From: Nonomuraea aridisoli
GTDB taxonomy: Bacteria > Actinomycetota > Actinomycetes > Streptosporangiales > Streptosporangiaceae
Direction of reading: 5' to 3'
Assembly (NCBI RefSeq): GCF_003236395.1
Contig: NZ_POUD01000005.1
Coordinates: 25,365-89,364, forward strand
DNA: 64,000 bases
In this document: positions 1 to 14,367 of the stretch, one piece after another
Position numbering within the stretch: position 1 is the stretch's first letter
How the letters are laid out: the number at the start of each line of letters is the position of its first letter
The notes under the pieces: model-generated
Told to the model about the DNA's origin: nothing
Database searches by the model: none
Seen by the model: the letters and a program-made list of their open reading frames with translations, nothing else
Program-made: the position numbers and the translations under genes

Positions 1-1
1 C

Positions 2-82
2 CTGGCCGTCGCCGGGCTCGTCCAGCTGGTGCCGCGCGCCGCCGGCGTCCGTACCCGTGTCAAAGAGGAGAGCATCGCATGA
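2..82 (+). CDS. C-terminal end of a probable membrane protein (partial)
   Basis: An open frame enters from the left edge and ends at the TGA that overlaps the next gene's ATG (ATGA). It encodes 26 residues: a hydrophobic stretch rich in Leu, Ala and Val, followed by a short charged tail ending VKEESIA. This looks like the last membrane helix and cytoplasmic tail of a multi-pass protein such as a transporter. Only the end is visible, so the family cannot be named. The 4-base overlap suggests co-translation with the NTF2-like gene. Confidence 0.5.
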   Translation: MAVAGLVQLVPRAAGVRTRVKEESIA

Positions 83-444
83 CAGACCTGAACGACCTCG
101 CGCACCGCTACGCCGCCCTCTGGAACGAACCCGACGCCGAGACCCGCCGCGCGGCCGTCGCCGGGCTGTTCGCGGCGGACGCCGCCCACTACACGCCCAC
201 CCGCGAATTCCACGGCCACGCCGAGCTGGAGGAGCGCGTCGCCGGCGCGTACGAGCAGTGGGTCGCGCCTGGAACCTATGTCTTCCGTGCGGGCGCCGGC
301 GCCGAGGGGCACCATCACGCCGTGCGGCTGACGTGGGAGATGGTCAGGCGCGATACCGGCGAGGTCGACTCCGTCGGCTTCGACTTCCTCGTGCTCGACG
401 AGCACGGGCTGATCCGCAGCGATCATCAGTTCGTCGGGCGCTGA
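79..444 (+). CDS. NTF2-like / SnoaL-like small protein
   Basis: This 121-residue protein has the size and pattern of an NTF2-like (SnoaL-type) cone fold. An N-terminal helix with the pattern HRYAALWNEPD is followed by a second helix around RAAVAGLFAADA and a beta-rich C-terminal half ending in DHQFVGR. Such proteins act as small isomerases, cyclases or ligand-binding dimers. No catalytic residues can be assigned here, so the substrate is unknown. The ATG overlaps the upstream stop codon and is preceded by AAAGAGGAGAG as ribosome-binding site. A strong hairpin lies 13 bases after the stop. Confidence 0.7.
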   Translation: MTDLNDLAHRYAALWNEPDAETRRAAVAGLFAADAAHYTPTREFHGHAELEERVAGAYEQWVAPGTYVFRAGAGAEGHHHAVRLTWEMVRRDTGEVDSVGFDFLVLDEHGLIRSDHQFVGR

Positions 445-456
445 GTCTCTTTGGGC

Positions 457-492
457 GAAGAGGCCGCGGTCGCCGGTGACCGCGGCCTCTTC
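457..492. terminator. Bidirectional terminator hairpin
   Basis: A perfect 15-base inverted repeat (GAAGAGGCCGCGGTC and its complement) surrounds a 6-base loop. It lies between two convergent genes, 12 bases after the NTF2-like stop and about 50 bases past the secreted-protein stop. It can serve as terminator for both strands. There is no long T tract, which is usual for high-GC actinomycetes. Confidence 0.8.
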
Positions 493-544
493 GATCATGG
501 GAAGCCGGGCGCGGCAGGCACGATCCGCGCCCGGACAGGATGGC

Positions 545-1237
545 TCATCGCGCTCCGAGACCCGGCGCGATCGCCGTGACGCCGCGCACCAGCGTCGAGG
601 TGCCCTCGACGCTCTCCATCGCCTTCGGCAGCAGCACGTCCATCACCTCTTCGCCGATCTCCTGCACGGGCTTGGCGAAGTGCGGCGGCGACTCGAGGTC
701 GGCGTCGGAGACGCGCACGCCGCGGTCGAACCGCACCTCCGGCAGGCCGACCCCCAGCGTCGTCTCCGCCGTCTCCGCCATCTCCGGCACCTGCGGCAAC
801 ATCGGCAGCGAGGCGACGCCCGCCGCGGTCGACAGGTCCTTCAGCGTGCGCGGGTCGGGAGCGAGGGGGAGACCGGCGGGGGAGGCCGAGGTCAGCGCCG
901 GCATGCCCCAGGTGGCCGCCACGCCGCCCAGGTCGGCCGTGCCGAGCACCGGCCTCGCCGCCGCGAGGCCGGTCAGCCCGAGGTCGCGGGCCAGCTCGCC
1001 GGCCGCCATGGCCAGCCTGACGCTCTCATCGGTGACGAACCGGCCGCTGCCCGAGACGGTCTCACGGAGCCGCGTCGCGGCGTGCCGATCGCAGTAGGAG
1101 GCGATCGCGGTGGACGACAGCAGCGCGCGGTCTGCCGTCGCGCAGGAGTCCGCGGACGCCGGGCCGGTGGACAAGCAGCCGACCCCCGCGGCCAGAGCGG
1201 CGGTCGCGACGATGCTCCGGATCTTCTGCACTGACAC
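545..1237 (-). CDS. Secreted protein of unknown function
   Basis: This 230-residue protein has a clear Sec signal peptide: a short basic N-terminus (VQKIR), a hydrophobic core rich in Ala and Val, and a probable cleavage site at ASA-DS near residue 29. The mature part is Ala/Leu/Pro rich, with Cys near residue 32 and again near 49 that could form a disulfide. I do not recognise the family. The GTG start at 1237 is chosen because AGAGGGA lies 7 bases upstream. Its 3' end faces the hairpin at 457-492. Confidence 0.7.
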   Translation of the reverse strand: MSVQKIRSIVATAALAAGVGCLSTGPASADSCATADRALLSSTAIASYCDRHAATRLRETVSGSGRFVTDESVRLAMAAGELARDLGLTGLAAARPVLGTADLGGVAATWGMPALTSASPAGLPLAPDPRTLKDLSTAAGVASLPMLPQVPEMAETAETTLGVGLPEVRFDRGVRVSDADLESPPHFAKPVQEIGEEVMDVLLPKAMESVEGTSTLVRGVTAIAPGLGAR

Positions 1238-1646
1238 TGCACGTCCCTCTGATCGGTATCGCTGATCTGACGGAACGTGACCGTAGCGACGCGGCTCGCC
1301 GGGCGGCGCGCCGCTTATCCGAAGAGTGAAGCGAACCTTACGTGCTTATGGCTGTGCTTATGGGCCTCGCTTCGCGAGGCCGGCTCGGTCGCCTTTGATG
1401 CCGCCGTCTTCCCCCGCTCCGGTCGCTGCGCTCCCTCCGCTCCCCCAGACGACGGCAGCTCCCTCGCAACCCCTCGCTCCGCGCAGTCCCGCGCTGCGGT
1501 GGTTGCGCTGTCTCCGTTCCTTTGGACGAGGCGGCGCCTTCACGAGCCCTGGCCTGAACCCCCGCTCGGGCCGCTGTGCACCCTTCAGGTGACAGCGGCT
1601 CCGGCGCGGTCCCCGCTGTGGTCGCTTCCGGGCGGGGTGGGGGCGG
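1238..1646. other. Non-coding gap, low-complexity
   Basis: No credible gene lies in these 409 bases. The left part is the upstream region of the secreted-protein gene. The middle carries a GC-rich hairpin (GGCCTCGC-TTC-GCGAGGCC, 1363-1381) and many C-rich pieces of the type CGCTCCGGTCGCTGCGCTCC. TGCTTATGG occurs twice within 20 bases at about 1343-1362. The right part holds the probable clpB terminator. The open frames crossing it have a composition unlike the neighbouring proteins. Confidence 0.6.
1592..1619 (-). terminator. Possible clpB operon terminator
   Basis: ACAGCGG and CCGCTGT pair across a 14-base loop about 30 bases beyond the clpB stop codon. It is the nearest inverted repeat downstream of the heat-shock operon. 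It has no T tract, and the loop is long, so the assignment is tentative. Confidence 0.35.
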
Positions 1647-4217
<2,571 letters not shown>

Positions 4218-4221
4218 GTCC

Positions 4222-4572
4222 TCAGGCCCCCGGTGGCAGCTCGTAGCGGATCAGAGCCCGGATCATGCGCATCTCGGCGCGCAGGCGGTGGACCTCCTCG
4301 CGCAGCCGGAGGTTGTCGTTCTCGAGCTCGAGGATCCGCTTGATCCCCGCGAGGTTGATGCCCTCCTCCTGGGAGAGCCGCTGCACCTCGCGGAGCTGGA
4401 TGATGTCTCTCGTGGAGTAGAGGCGGCCGCGCCCCGCCGTGCGCCCAGGACTGACCAGCCCCAGCCGGTCGTACTGCCGCAGGGTCTGCGGGTGCAGGCC
4501 CGACAGCTGCGCGGCCACCGAGATCACATAGACAGGGGTGTCGTCTGACAGGTCGAAGTAGTTGGCGTCCAT
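4222..4572 (-). CDS. hspR: Heat-shock repressor HspR (MerR family)
   Basis: HspR is the autoregulatory repressor of the dnaK operon; it binds HAIR inverted repeats and needs DnaK as co-repressor. The 116-residue protein has the MerR-type winged helix-turn-helix at its N-terminus, with the pattern [29 protein letters not shown] (in part). A helix with [11 protein letters not shown] follows, then a coiled coil with heptad Leu (about 75-108). Length and motifs fit the family. It sits between dnaJ and clpB, and two HAIR-like sites are present upstream of dnaK (8272-8292 and 8323-8343). Confidence 0.95.
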   Translation of the reverse strand: MDANYFDLSDDTPVYVISVAAQLSGLHPQTLRQYDRLGLVSPGRTAGRGRLYSTRDIIQLREVQRLSQEEGINLAGIKRILELENDNLRLREEVHRLRAEMRMIRALIRYELPPGA

Positions 4573-4576
4573 CGGC

Positions 4577-5749
4577 TTACTCGCTTCTGGCTCGCTGAAT
4601 GAGCTCAGCGCGCGGGTCCTCTCCCGCGGTCGCGGTGTTGAACTCGTTGAGCAGCTCGCGTGACTTGTCGTCGAGCGTCTGCGGCACCACGACCTCGACC
4701 GTGGCGAGCAGGTCGCCCTTGGTGCCGTCTTTTCGGGTGACGCCCCTGCCGCGTACGCGGAACGTACGCCCGTTGGGCGTGCCCGGCGGGATGCGCAGCG
4801 TGACCGGCAGGCCCTTGAGCACCGGCACCTTGATCTCGGCGCCGAGCGCGGCCTCCGTGAACGTCACCGGCACGGTGATCGTCAGGTTGTCGCCCGCCCT
4901 GCCGAACACGGCGTGCGGCTTGACGTGCGTCTGGATGTAGAGGTCGCCCGCCGGGCCGCCGTTCTCGCCCGGCGCTCCCTTGCCCTTGAGCTTGACGCGC
5001 TGGCCGTCGGCCACGCCCGCCGGGATGCGGGCCTGGATCGTACGGGTGCTCTTGGCCCGGCCGCTGCCCTCGCACACGGGGCAGGGGTCGTCCACGATCA
5101 GCCCGCGGCCCTTGCAGTCGCGGCAGGGCTCGGAGAAGGCGAAGTTGCCCAGGTTGCGGCTGGCCGCGCCGGTGCCCTCACAGGTGGGGCAGACCCTGGG
5201 GGTCGTGCCCGCCTTGGCGCCGGTGCCGCTGCACGCGGTGCAGGCGGCCGAGCTGGTCAGCCTGAGCGACACGGTGGTGCCCTCGGCCGCTTCGGTGAAC
5301 GTCAGCGTGACCTCGGACTCGACGTCCTGGCCGCGTCGCGGGCGGGTGGTGGTGCCGGTACGGGTGGCCCCACCCCGGTTGAACAGCCCGCCGAAAAGAT
5401 CGCCGAGCCGATCGCCCGCGCCCCCGCCCGTGCTCTGCCCGGTGCCGCCGAACAGGTCGCCGAAGTCGAACGGGAACCCGCCACCGCCGGCCCGCTGGCC
5501 GCCCACCCCGGAGCCGAACAGCGTGCGCGCCTCGTCGTACTCCTTGCGGCGCTTGCTGTCGGACAGGACGTCGTAGGCCTCGGAGACCTCCTTGAACTTG
5601 GCCTCTTTGGTCGCGTCGCCCTGGTTGCTGTCGGGGTGGTACTGGCGCGCCAGCTTGCGGTACGCCTTCTTGATCTCGTCGGCGGTGGCGGTCTTGGGCA
5701 CACCAAGGACGGCGTAGTAGTCCTTCTCCAGGTAGTCCTTGGTGCTCAT
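4577..5749 (-). CDS. dnaJ: Co-chaperone DnaJ
   Basis: DnaJ delivers unfolded clients to DnaK and stimulates its ATPase. The 390-residue protein shows a J domain at the N-terminus (YYAVLGV, HPD in RQYHPDSN), a Gly/Phe-rich linker (about 75-135), four zinc-binding CxxCxGxG repeats ([32 protein letters not shown]), and the C-terminal client-binding domains. It lies 21 bases after grpE and 4 bases before hspR. The intact zinc finger and G/F region make it the canonical DnaJ rather than a short CbpA-type protein. Confidence 0.96.
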   Translation of the reverse strand: MSTKDYLEKDYYAVLGVPKTATADEIKKAYRKLARQYHPDSNQGDATKEAKFKEVSEAYDVLSDSKRRKEYDEARTLFGSGVGGQRAGGGGFPFDFGDLFGGTGQSTGGGAGDRLGDLFGGLFNRGGATRTGTTTRPRRGQDVESEVTLTFTEAAEGTTVSLRLTSSAACTACSGTGAKAGTTPRVCPTCEGTGAASRNLGNFAFSEPCRDCKGRGLIVDDPCPVCEGSGRAKSTRTIQARIPAGVADGQRVKLKGKGAPGENGGPAGDLYIQTHVKPHAVFGRAGDNLTITVPVTFTEAALGAEIKVPVLKGLPVTLRIPPGTPNGRTFRVRGRGVTRKDGTKGDLLATVEVVVPQTLDDKSRELLNEFNTATAGEDPRAELIQRARSE

Positions 5750-5770
5750 CTACGGCCCTTCGTCCTCGTG

Positions 5771-8391
<2,621 letters not shown>

Positions 8392-8464
8392 TCAACGGGG
8401 CGCATGCCAAGGAAGGTTCCGCTCCGAGGTGGCGTACAGGACGTAGCTGGATTTGTCGGGAGGC

Positions 8465-8935
8465 TTACCGTTTGGCGCCGTCCACGAGCTTGCGCTTGCC
8501 GAGGGCCTTGTCCAGGTCGACCGTCGTGGTCTTCTCGACCGCGATCATGATGCAGGACATGTCCCTGGCCTTCGGTGAGGAGCCCTCGTACAGCGTGATC
8601 GTGACGTTCTTCGCGGTCTCCTTCACCGAGACGCGGTCCAGCACCGTGCACGGAGCCACGCCCGACCACCACGTGAGGCGGACCTTCCTGCCGCCCGACA
8701 CGGGCTCGGCCTTGGTCCAGCGGACCTCGCGGACGTTGACCGCGTCACCCTCCGGCTTCACGGTCTCGGGGCCGCTCGGGGGAGCGGTGGACGGGGTGCC
8801 GGCGGCCGGGCTCGACACGACCGGCGGCCGCTCCGGCGTCGAGGTCGCGGCGGGCCCGGCCGACGACCCGCCCTGCGTGCCGCAGCCCGCCGCGAGCACC
8901 AGACCGGCCAGAAGAGTCGTTGTCATAGTCCGCAT
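8465..8935 (-). CDS. Putative lipoprotein
   Basis: This protein of about 156 residues begins with a short hydrophobic signal segment and a lipobox-like VLAAGC, so it is probably anchored to the outer face of the membrane by a lipidated Cys. A Ser/Pro/Thr-rich linker (about 18-55) precedes a compact domain with the pattern VRLTWWSGVAPC and a second Cys in RDMSC; the two Cys may pair. The family is not recognised. The start is uncertain: 8935 is used because AGGAG lies just upstream, but a GTG at 8962 or an ATG at 8926 is possible. It diverges from the proline dehydrogenase gene. Confidence 0.6.
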   Translation of the reverse strand: MRTMTTTLLAGLVLAAGCGTQGGSSAGPAATSTPERPPVVSSPAAGTPSTAPPSGPETVKPEGDAVNVREVRWTKAEPVSGGRKVRLTWWSGVAPCTVLDRVSVKETAKNVTITLYEGSSPKARDMSCIMIAVEKTTTVDLDKALGKRKLVDGAKR

Positions 8936-8980
8936 ACTCCTACGACGGATCACGCGCGTCACCGGTTCAGCGGCGCGAGT

Positions 8981-8986
8981 TAGTGT
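8981..8986 (+). promoter_or_regulatory. -10 element placing the proline dehydrogenase GTG at +1
   Basis: TAGTGT ends 7 bases before the GTG at 8994. A sigma70-type -10 at this distance puts the transcription start on or next to the start codon. No ribosome-binding site is visible in front of the GTG, which fits a leaderless mRNA. No good -35 hexamer is seen. Confidence 0.45.
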
Positions 8987-8993
8987 GGTCCAC

Positions 8994-9875
8994 GTGCTCC
9001 GTCAGGCCATGCTCGCCCTCTCCAAGAGCCGACGCGCCGAGCGGCTCGTCACCACCTCGCCGCTGACCGCCGGTGTCGTCGAACGCTACGTCGCGGGCGA
9101 CGTGGCCGCCGTGGTGCGCGACCTGACCCGCGGGGGCCTGCTCGTCACCGTGGCCCACCTGGGCGAGGAGGTCGCCGGCGAGAGCAGGGCCGAGGAGGCC
9201 GTACGCGGCTACCTGGCGCTGCTCGACCTGCTGCCCACGGGCGCCGACGTGTCGGTCAAGCTCACCGCCCTCGGCCTGCGGCTGTCACAGCAGCTCGCGC
9301 TCGGCCACGCCGCCGAGATCTGCGCCGCCGCCGCGTCCAGGGGCATGACGGTGACGCTCGACGCCGAGGAGCACGACACCGTGCCGGGGCTGCACGCCGT
9401 GCACGCCGCCCTGCGCCGCGAGCATCCCGACGTGGGGGTGGTCGTGCAGGCGTACCTGCCCGACTCGCTCGACCGCTGCGAGAAGCTCGGCGGCGCCCGC
9501 GTACGCCTGTGCAAGGGCGCCTACACCGCTCCCGGGGCCTACAAGCGGCCGATCGACATCGACCGCTCGTTCGTACGGTGCCTGAAAGTGCTCATGGCCG
9601 GCACCGCCTACCCCATGGTCGCCACCCACGACCCCCGGCTGCTGCGCATCGCCTCAACGCTCGCCGTGCTCGAGGGCCGCGACCAGAGCGGCTACGAACT
9701 CCAGATGCTCTACGGCGTACGCCCGGGGGAGCAGGCCCGCCAGGCGCAGCTCGGCGCGCGGATGCGCGTCTACGTGCCCTACGGCGACGAGTGGTATCCC
9801 TACCTCGTGCGCCGCCTCGCCGAGCGCCCGGCGAACCTGGCGTTCTTCCTGCGGTCGCTGGTGTCGCGGCGCTAG
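8994..9875 (+). CDS. Proline dehydrogenase, monofunctional
   Basis: Proline dehydrogenase is an FAD enzyme that oxidises proline to pyrroline-5-carboxylate and passes electrons to the quinone pool at the membrane. The 293-residue protein covers the whole (beta/alpha)8 barrel. It contains DVSVKLTALGL, VTLDAEEHDT, VVVQAYL, RLCKGAY, VATHDPRLL, YELQMLYGVR and the C-terminal YVPYGDEWYPYLVRRLAERPAN, all typical of the catalytic core. It has no P5C dehydrogenase domain; that enzyme must be encoded elsewhere. The GTG is chosen from its distance to the -10 box and because the barrel begins soon after it. Confidence 0.92.
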   Translation: MLRQAMLALSKSRRAERLVTTSPLTAGVVERYVAGDVAAVVRDLTRGGLLVTVAHLGEEVAGESRAEEAVRGYLALLDLLPTGADVSVKLTALGLRLSQQLALGHAAEICAAAASRGMTVTLDAEEHDTVPGLHAVHAALRREHPDVGVVVQAYLPDSLDRCEKLGGARVRLCKGAYTAPGAYKRPIDIDRSFVRCLKVLMAGTAYPMVATHDPRLLRIASTLAVLEGRDQSGYELQMLYGVRPGEQARQAQLGARMRVYVPYGDEWYPYLVRRLAERPANLAFFLRSLVSRR

Positions 9876-9921
9876 CCGGATACGCTGCCAGACCAGGCAA
9901 TATTCGTCGAGGGGCACAAAG

Positions 9922-10716
9922 ATGATCGCGATATTGGGCACCGGCAAGATGGGCGAGGCCCTGCTGTCCGGTCTGCTGCGCGCGGGGCTCGAGCCGGACG
10001 ACGTCATGGCGACCACCCGCAGGGCCGAACGCGCCCAGACGCTGCGCGAGACGTACGGCGTGCGCACGGTCTCCAACGCCGAGGCGGCCAAGGCGGCCGA
10101 CACGCTGATCCTGGCCGTCAAGCCGCAGGACATGGCGACGCTGCTGGCGGAGATCGCGCCGTACGTGCCGGCCGACCGCCTGGTGATCAGCGCCGCGGCC
10201 GGCATCACGACCGCGTTCGTGGAGCAGCGGCTCGGGGTCGAGGTGCCGGTGGTGCGGGTGATGTCCAACACGCCGATCAGGTTCGACGAGGCGATGAGCG
10301 TCATCTCGGCCGGCGCCCACGCGGGGGAGGAGCACCTGCGGCGCACCGAGGAGCTGCTGCGTCCGGTCGGCAAGGTGCTGCGCATCCCCGAGTCGCAGCA
10401 GGACGCCGCCACGGCGTTGTCCGGCAGCGGGCCGGCGTACTTCTTCTACCTGGTCGAGGCCATGGTCGACGCGGGCATCCTGCTCGGCATGCCGAGGGCC
10501 GCCGCGCTCGACATGGTCACCCAGTCGATCGTCGGGGCGGCCGTGATGTTGCGCGACTCGGGCGAGCACCCGGTGATCCTGCGCGAGGCCGTCACCTCGC
10601 CGGGCGGCACGACCATCGCCGCCATCGCGGAGCTCGAACGGCACAAGGTGCGGGCCGCGTTCCTGGCCGCCATCGAGGCCGCCCGCGACCGCGGCCGCGA
10701 GCTCGCGTCGGGCTGA
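9922..10716 (+). CDS. proC: Pyrroline-5-carboxylate reductase
   Basis: ProC reduces P5C to proline with NAD(P)H, the last step of proline synthesis and the reverse of the upstream gene's reaction. The 264-residue protein has the Rossmann motif GTGKMGEAL at residues 6-14, TRRAE after the second strand, AVKPQ, the helical domain ALSGSGPAYFF, and the family signature AVTSPGGTTIAAI near the C-terminus. GAGGGG lies 9 bases before the ATG, and a TACGCT -10-like box at about 9879-9884 gives it its own short leader. Length is normal. Confidence 0.95.
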   Translation: MIAILGTGKMGEALLSGLLRAGLEPDDVMATTRRAERAQTLRETYGVRTVSNAEAAKAADTLILAVKPQDMATLLAEIAPYVPADRLVISAAAGITTAFVEQRLGVEVPVVRVMSNTPIRFDEAMSVISAGAHAGEEHLRRTEELLRPVGKVLRIPESQQDAATALSGSGPAYFFYLVEAMVDAGILLGMPRAAALDMVTQSIVGAAVMLRDSGEHPVILREAVTSPGGTTIAAIAELERHKVRAAFLAAIEAARDRGRELASG

Positions 10717-10741
10717 CCGGCCACCGCGGCCGCGAGCTCGC
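10688..10741. repeat. 19-base direct repeat at the proC 3' end
   Basis: The sequence ACCGCGGCCGCGAGCTCGC occurs at 10688-10706, inside the last codons of proC, and again at 10723-10741, in the gap to the convergent permease gene. Each copy contains the palindrome GCGAGCTCGC. It looks like a local duplication across the stop codon. The self-complementary copies could fold in RNA and help end transcription from both sides. Confidence 0.6.
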
Positions 10742-10748
10742 CCACCGC

Positions 10749-11485
10749 TCAGGCGTCGCGGCGGTGCAGCAGGATCGCGCCGGCGGCCACCGCGACGGCG
10801 ATCCACGCGAGGTAGACCCCGAAACCGCTCCACGGCCCCAGGTACTCGCCGGACCGGCCGAAGACCACCAGCGCGCCGGCGTTCGTGGTGAAGAACTCGG
10901 CGACGACCCTGCCCCACTCGCCCGGGAGCTGGTTCGTCATCGGGGGCAGCACCAGGATCAGCGCGACCGCCGCGACGATCGCGCCCGGCGTGTGCCGGAC
11001 CAGCGTGCCGAGACCCAGCCCGAACAGCCCGCACGTGCTCAGGTAGAGGCCGCACCCGAGCGAGGCCCGCACCACCTCGGCCATCTCGACCGACGGCGGC
11101 CGGGTGATCGCCACACCGACGGCGATCGCGCCGGCCGACGCGGCCACGCAGACGACCAGCGCGACCGCGGTGAAGACCACGATCTTGCCGGTCAGCAGGC
11201 GCAGGCGCCGGGGCACGGCCATGAGCGAGGTGCGGATGCCCCCGGTGCGGTACTCGGCGGAGATCACGAGCACGCCGAGAGCGGCCATGGACAACGAGGC
11301 GAACATGCTGCCGGACAGGCTCATCGCGACGGCGTCGCCGCCCGGCATCGGCTCGTCGGCGGAGTTCGCGGACGCGGCGCCGAGGAGGGCGGACAGGCCC
11401 AGCATCAGCAGGGCGGTGACGGCCAGCGTCCACACCGTCGAGCGCACCGAGCGGATCTTGGTCCATTCGGACCGGATGATGTCGA

Positions 11486-11489
<4 letters not shown>
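10749..11489 (-). CDS. ABC-2 type transporter permease
   Basis: This 246-residue protein is the membrane half of an ABC exporter. It begins MIDIIRSEWTKIRSVRSTVW, the usual amphipathic N-terminus of ABC-2 permeases, and has six hydrophobic segments: about 20-40, 65-85, 105-130, 150-170, 175-195 and 220-240. A charged loop with EYRTGGIRTSLMAVPRR lies after the second. The ATG overlaps the ATPase stop as ATGA, so the two are co-translated. The substrate cannot be inferred; such pairs often export drugs, peptides or lipids. Confidence 0.88.
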
Positions 11490-12376
<887 letters not shown>

Positions 12377-12457
12377 GGGGTTCAGCGTGCCGTCGCGGGA
12401 GGCCCGATTCTTCCTGCCGGGGAACCGTCTTGCCGGGGCCCTTCTGGGAGCGTGGTC

Positions 12458-13111
12458 CTACTCACCGGGGCGGATCAGCGCCGCCTCGTACGCGATGATC
12501 ACGGCCTGCGCCCGGTCCCTGACGCCGAGCTTGGCGAACAGGCTCGTCACGTGGTTCTTCACGGTCGAGGGGGAGACCGCGAGGCCCTGCGCGATCTCCG
12601 CGTTCGACCGGCCGCGCGCGATGAGCACGAGGATCTCCCGTTCGCGGTCGGTGAGCCCGGCCAGCCTGGCGGGGGCCGGCCGCGGGGGAGTGGCGCGGAC
12701 GTACGTGCCGATCAGCCTGGTCAGCAGGCGCGGCGCGACGGCCGACTCGCCGCGGTGCACCACGCGCACGCCCTCGATCAGCTCCTCGGGGGAGACGTCC
12801 TTGGGCAGGAACCCGTCCGCGCCCGCGCGCAGCGCCGCCACCACGTTCTCGTCCAGGTCGAACGTGCTCAGCGCGAGCACCCGCACACCGGTCAGCTCCG
12901 AGGTGATCAGCTCGGTCGCGCGGACGCCGTCCATGTCCGGCATGTGCAGGTCCATCAGCACGACGTCGGGCCGCAGCCGCCGGCTCAGCTTCACCGCCTG
13001 CGCGCCGTCGGCGGCCTCGCCCACCACCGACAGGTCGGGCTGGGCGTCCAGCATCAGCCGGAAGCCGGTGCGCACCAGCGCGTGGTCGTCGGCCAGCAGC
13101 ACCTTGATCAT
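12458..13111 (-). CDS. Two-component response regulator, NarL/LuxR family
   Basis: This 217-residue regulator has a receiver domain with acidic pair D8-D9, phospho-acceptor D54 in VVLMDLHMPDMDG, and Lys near 104 in FLPKDVS. A C-terminal LuxR-type helix-turn-helix follows: LTDREREILVLIARGRSNAEIA, then VSPSTVKNHVTSLFAKLGV (in parts). The ATG overlaps the kinase stop as ATGA. It is expected to be phosphorylated by the adjacent kinase and to control neighbouring genes; the ABC exporter is the obvious candidate by position. Confidence 0.93.
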   Translation of the reverse strand: MIKVLLADDHALVRTGFRLMLDAQPDLSVVGEAADGAQAVKLSRRLRPDVVLMDLHMPDMDGVRATELITSELTGVRVLALSTFDLDENVVAALRAGADGFLPKDVSPEELIEGVRVVHRGESAVAPRLLTRLIGTYVRATPPRPAPARLAGLTDREREILVLIARGRSNAEIAQGLAVSPSTVKNHVTSLFAKLGVRDRAQAVIIAYEAALIRPGE

Positions 13112-14235
13112 GTGGTCTCCAGCGGGATGCGGGCGTGCACGCGGAATCCTCCCTCCGGCCGGGGTCCGGTGGACAGCCGGCCGCCGCACAACGCCACCCG
13201 CTCGGCCATGCCGCCGAGCCCGAACCCGGGTGTCCCGCCGCTCTTCGGCAGCCCGTCGTCGACCACCTCGACCTCGACGGCCCCGGGCTCGTACGCCAGC
13301 CGCACGCTCGCCGTGGCGCCCTCCGCGTGTTTGCGCGTGTTGGTCAGCGCCTCCTGCACGATCCGGTAGACGGCGTGGTCCACGGCGGCGGGCAGCCGGA
13401 CGGGCTCACCCGTGACGGTCAGGCCGGTGGGCAGCCCGGCCGACCTGGCCTCCTTGACCAGCTCGGGCAGCCGGTCCGCGCCGACCCCGGTGGCCGCGTC
13501 GGGCCCCTCGTTGCCGTCGGCGCGTAACACGTCGAGCAGGCGGCGCATCTCCGTCATCGCCTGCCGGGCGGTCTGCTCGGCGCTCTCCAGCGCGTCCCTG
13601 GTGACCTGCTGACCGGGCGGCAGCGTCGCCCGCGCGCCGCCGACCAGCGCGTTGATCACGGTGATGTGGTGGGCGACCACGTCGTGCAGCTCCCTGGCGA
13701 TGCGCCGCCGCTCGGCGCGCACGGCCGCGTCCGCGACCTCCTGCCGGGTACGCTCGGCCAGCTCCGCCCTGAGCCGGACGATCACCCCGACGCCGACGGC
13801 GGCCGTCATGAACAGCAGGGCGCCCAGCCAGTTGCCCCGCCCGGGCCAGAAGTACTCCAGCGCCGCGGCGTAGACGACGAACCCCGCCAGCGCGCCCGCC
13901 ATGGTCGTGCGGCCGCTCGTGTGCCGCCCCACGCTGTAGTACGCGATGACCGAGGGCAGGTTGTTGACCTGGACGAGGTGCGTGGCGAAGCCGGCGACGT
14001 CGAGCGCCGTCACCAGCGCGGCCGTCAGGAGCGGCCGGCGCCGCCGCATGAGGAGGAGCAGCGCGCCCAGCAGGTAGTGGGCCGCGCCGAGCGCCGTGCG
14101 CGTCTCACCCTGCACGATCATGGAGATCAGGCCGATGAGCGCCGGGATGGAGATCACCGTCACCAGGGCGGCGTCGAGAACCGGGGGGCGTTGCAAGAAA
14201 CGCACGATCTTCACGAATTTTCGTGCCACGCGCAC
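13108..14235 (-). CDS. Sensor histidine kinase, NarL-associated (HisKA_3)
   Basis: This 375-residue membrane kinase has four or five N-terminal hydrophobic helices (about 18-42, 52-64, 68-90, 112-130, 136-154) with little extracellular sequence, so it probably senses a signal in the membrane. A linker leads to the dimerisation/phospho-acceptor helix ERRRIARELHDVVAHHI, with His at 184, and a HATPase domain with EALTNTRKHA and GFGLGGMAERV. The architecture matches cell-envelope stress kinases paired with LuxR-type regulators. The GTG start stands 7 bases after a TAGTGT -10 box, suggesting a leaderless message. Confidence 0.92.
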   Translation of the reverse strand: MRVARKFVKIVRFLQRPPVLDAALVTVISIPALIGLISMIVQGETRTALGAAHYLLGALLLLMRRRRPLLTAALVTALDVAGFATHLVQVNNLPSVIAYYSVGRHTSGRTTMAGALAGFVVYAAALEYFWPGRGNWLGALLFMTAAVGVGVIVRLRAELAERTRQEVADAAVRAERRRIARELHDVVAHHITVINALVGGARATLPPGQQVTRDALESAEQTARQAMTEMRRLLDVLRADGNEGPDAATGVGADRLPELVKEARSAGLPTGLTVTGEPVRLPAAVDHAVYRIVQEALTNTRKHAEGATASVRLAYEPGAVEVEVVDDGLPKSGGTPGFGLGGMAERVALCGGRLSTGPRPEGGFRVHARIPLETT

Positions 14236-14242
14236 GTTCAGA

Positions 14243-14248
14243 ACACTA
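14243..14248 (-). promoter_or_regulatory. -10 element of the kinase/regulator operon
   Basis: On the minus strand TAGTGT is followed by 7 bases and the kinase GTG start, exactly the arrangement seen for proline dehydrogenase. No ribosome-binding site precedes the GTG. A leaderless transcript is likely. Confidence 0.5.
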
Positions 14249-14367
14249 AGTCATGAGATTTCGACATTGCGGGGAGTTTTCCGTGCGGTGAAAACCAGGG
14301 CTACAGCCGGGCGCACGCGCTGCGGTAACGTCGGCGCCAACGAGGGAGCGCACGCGGAGGGACGGGC

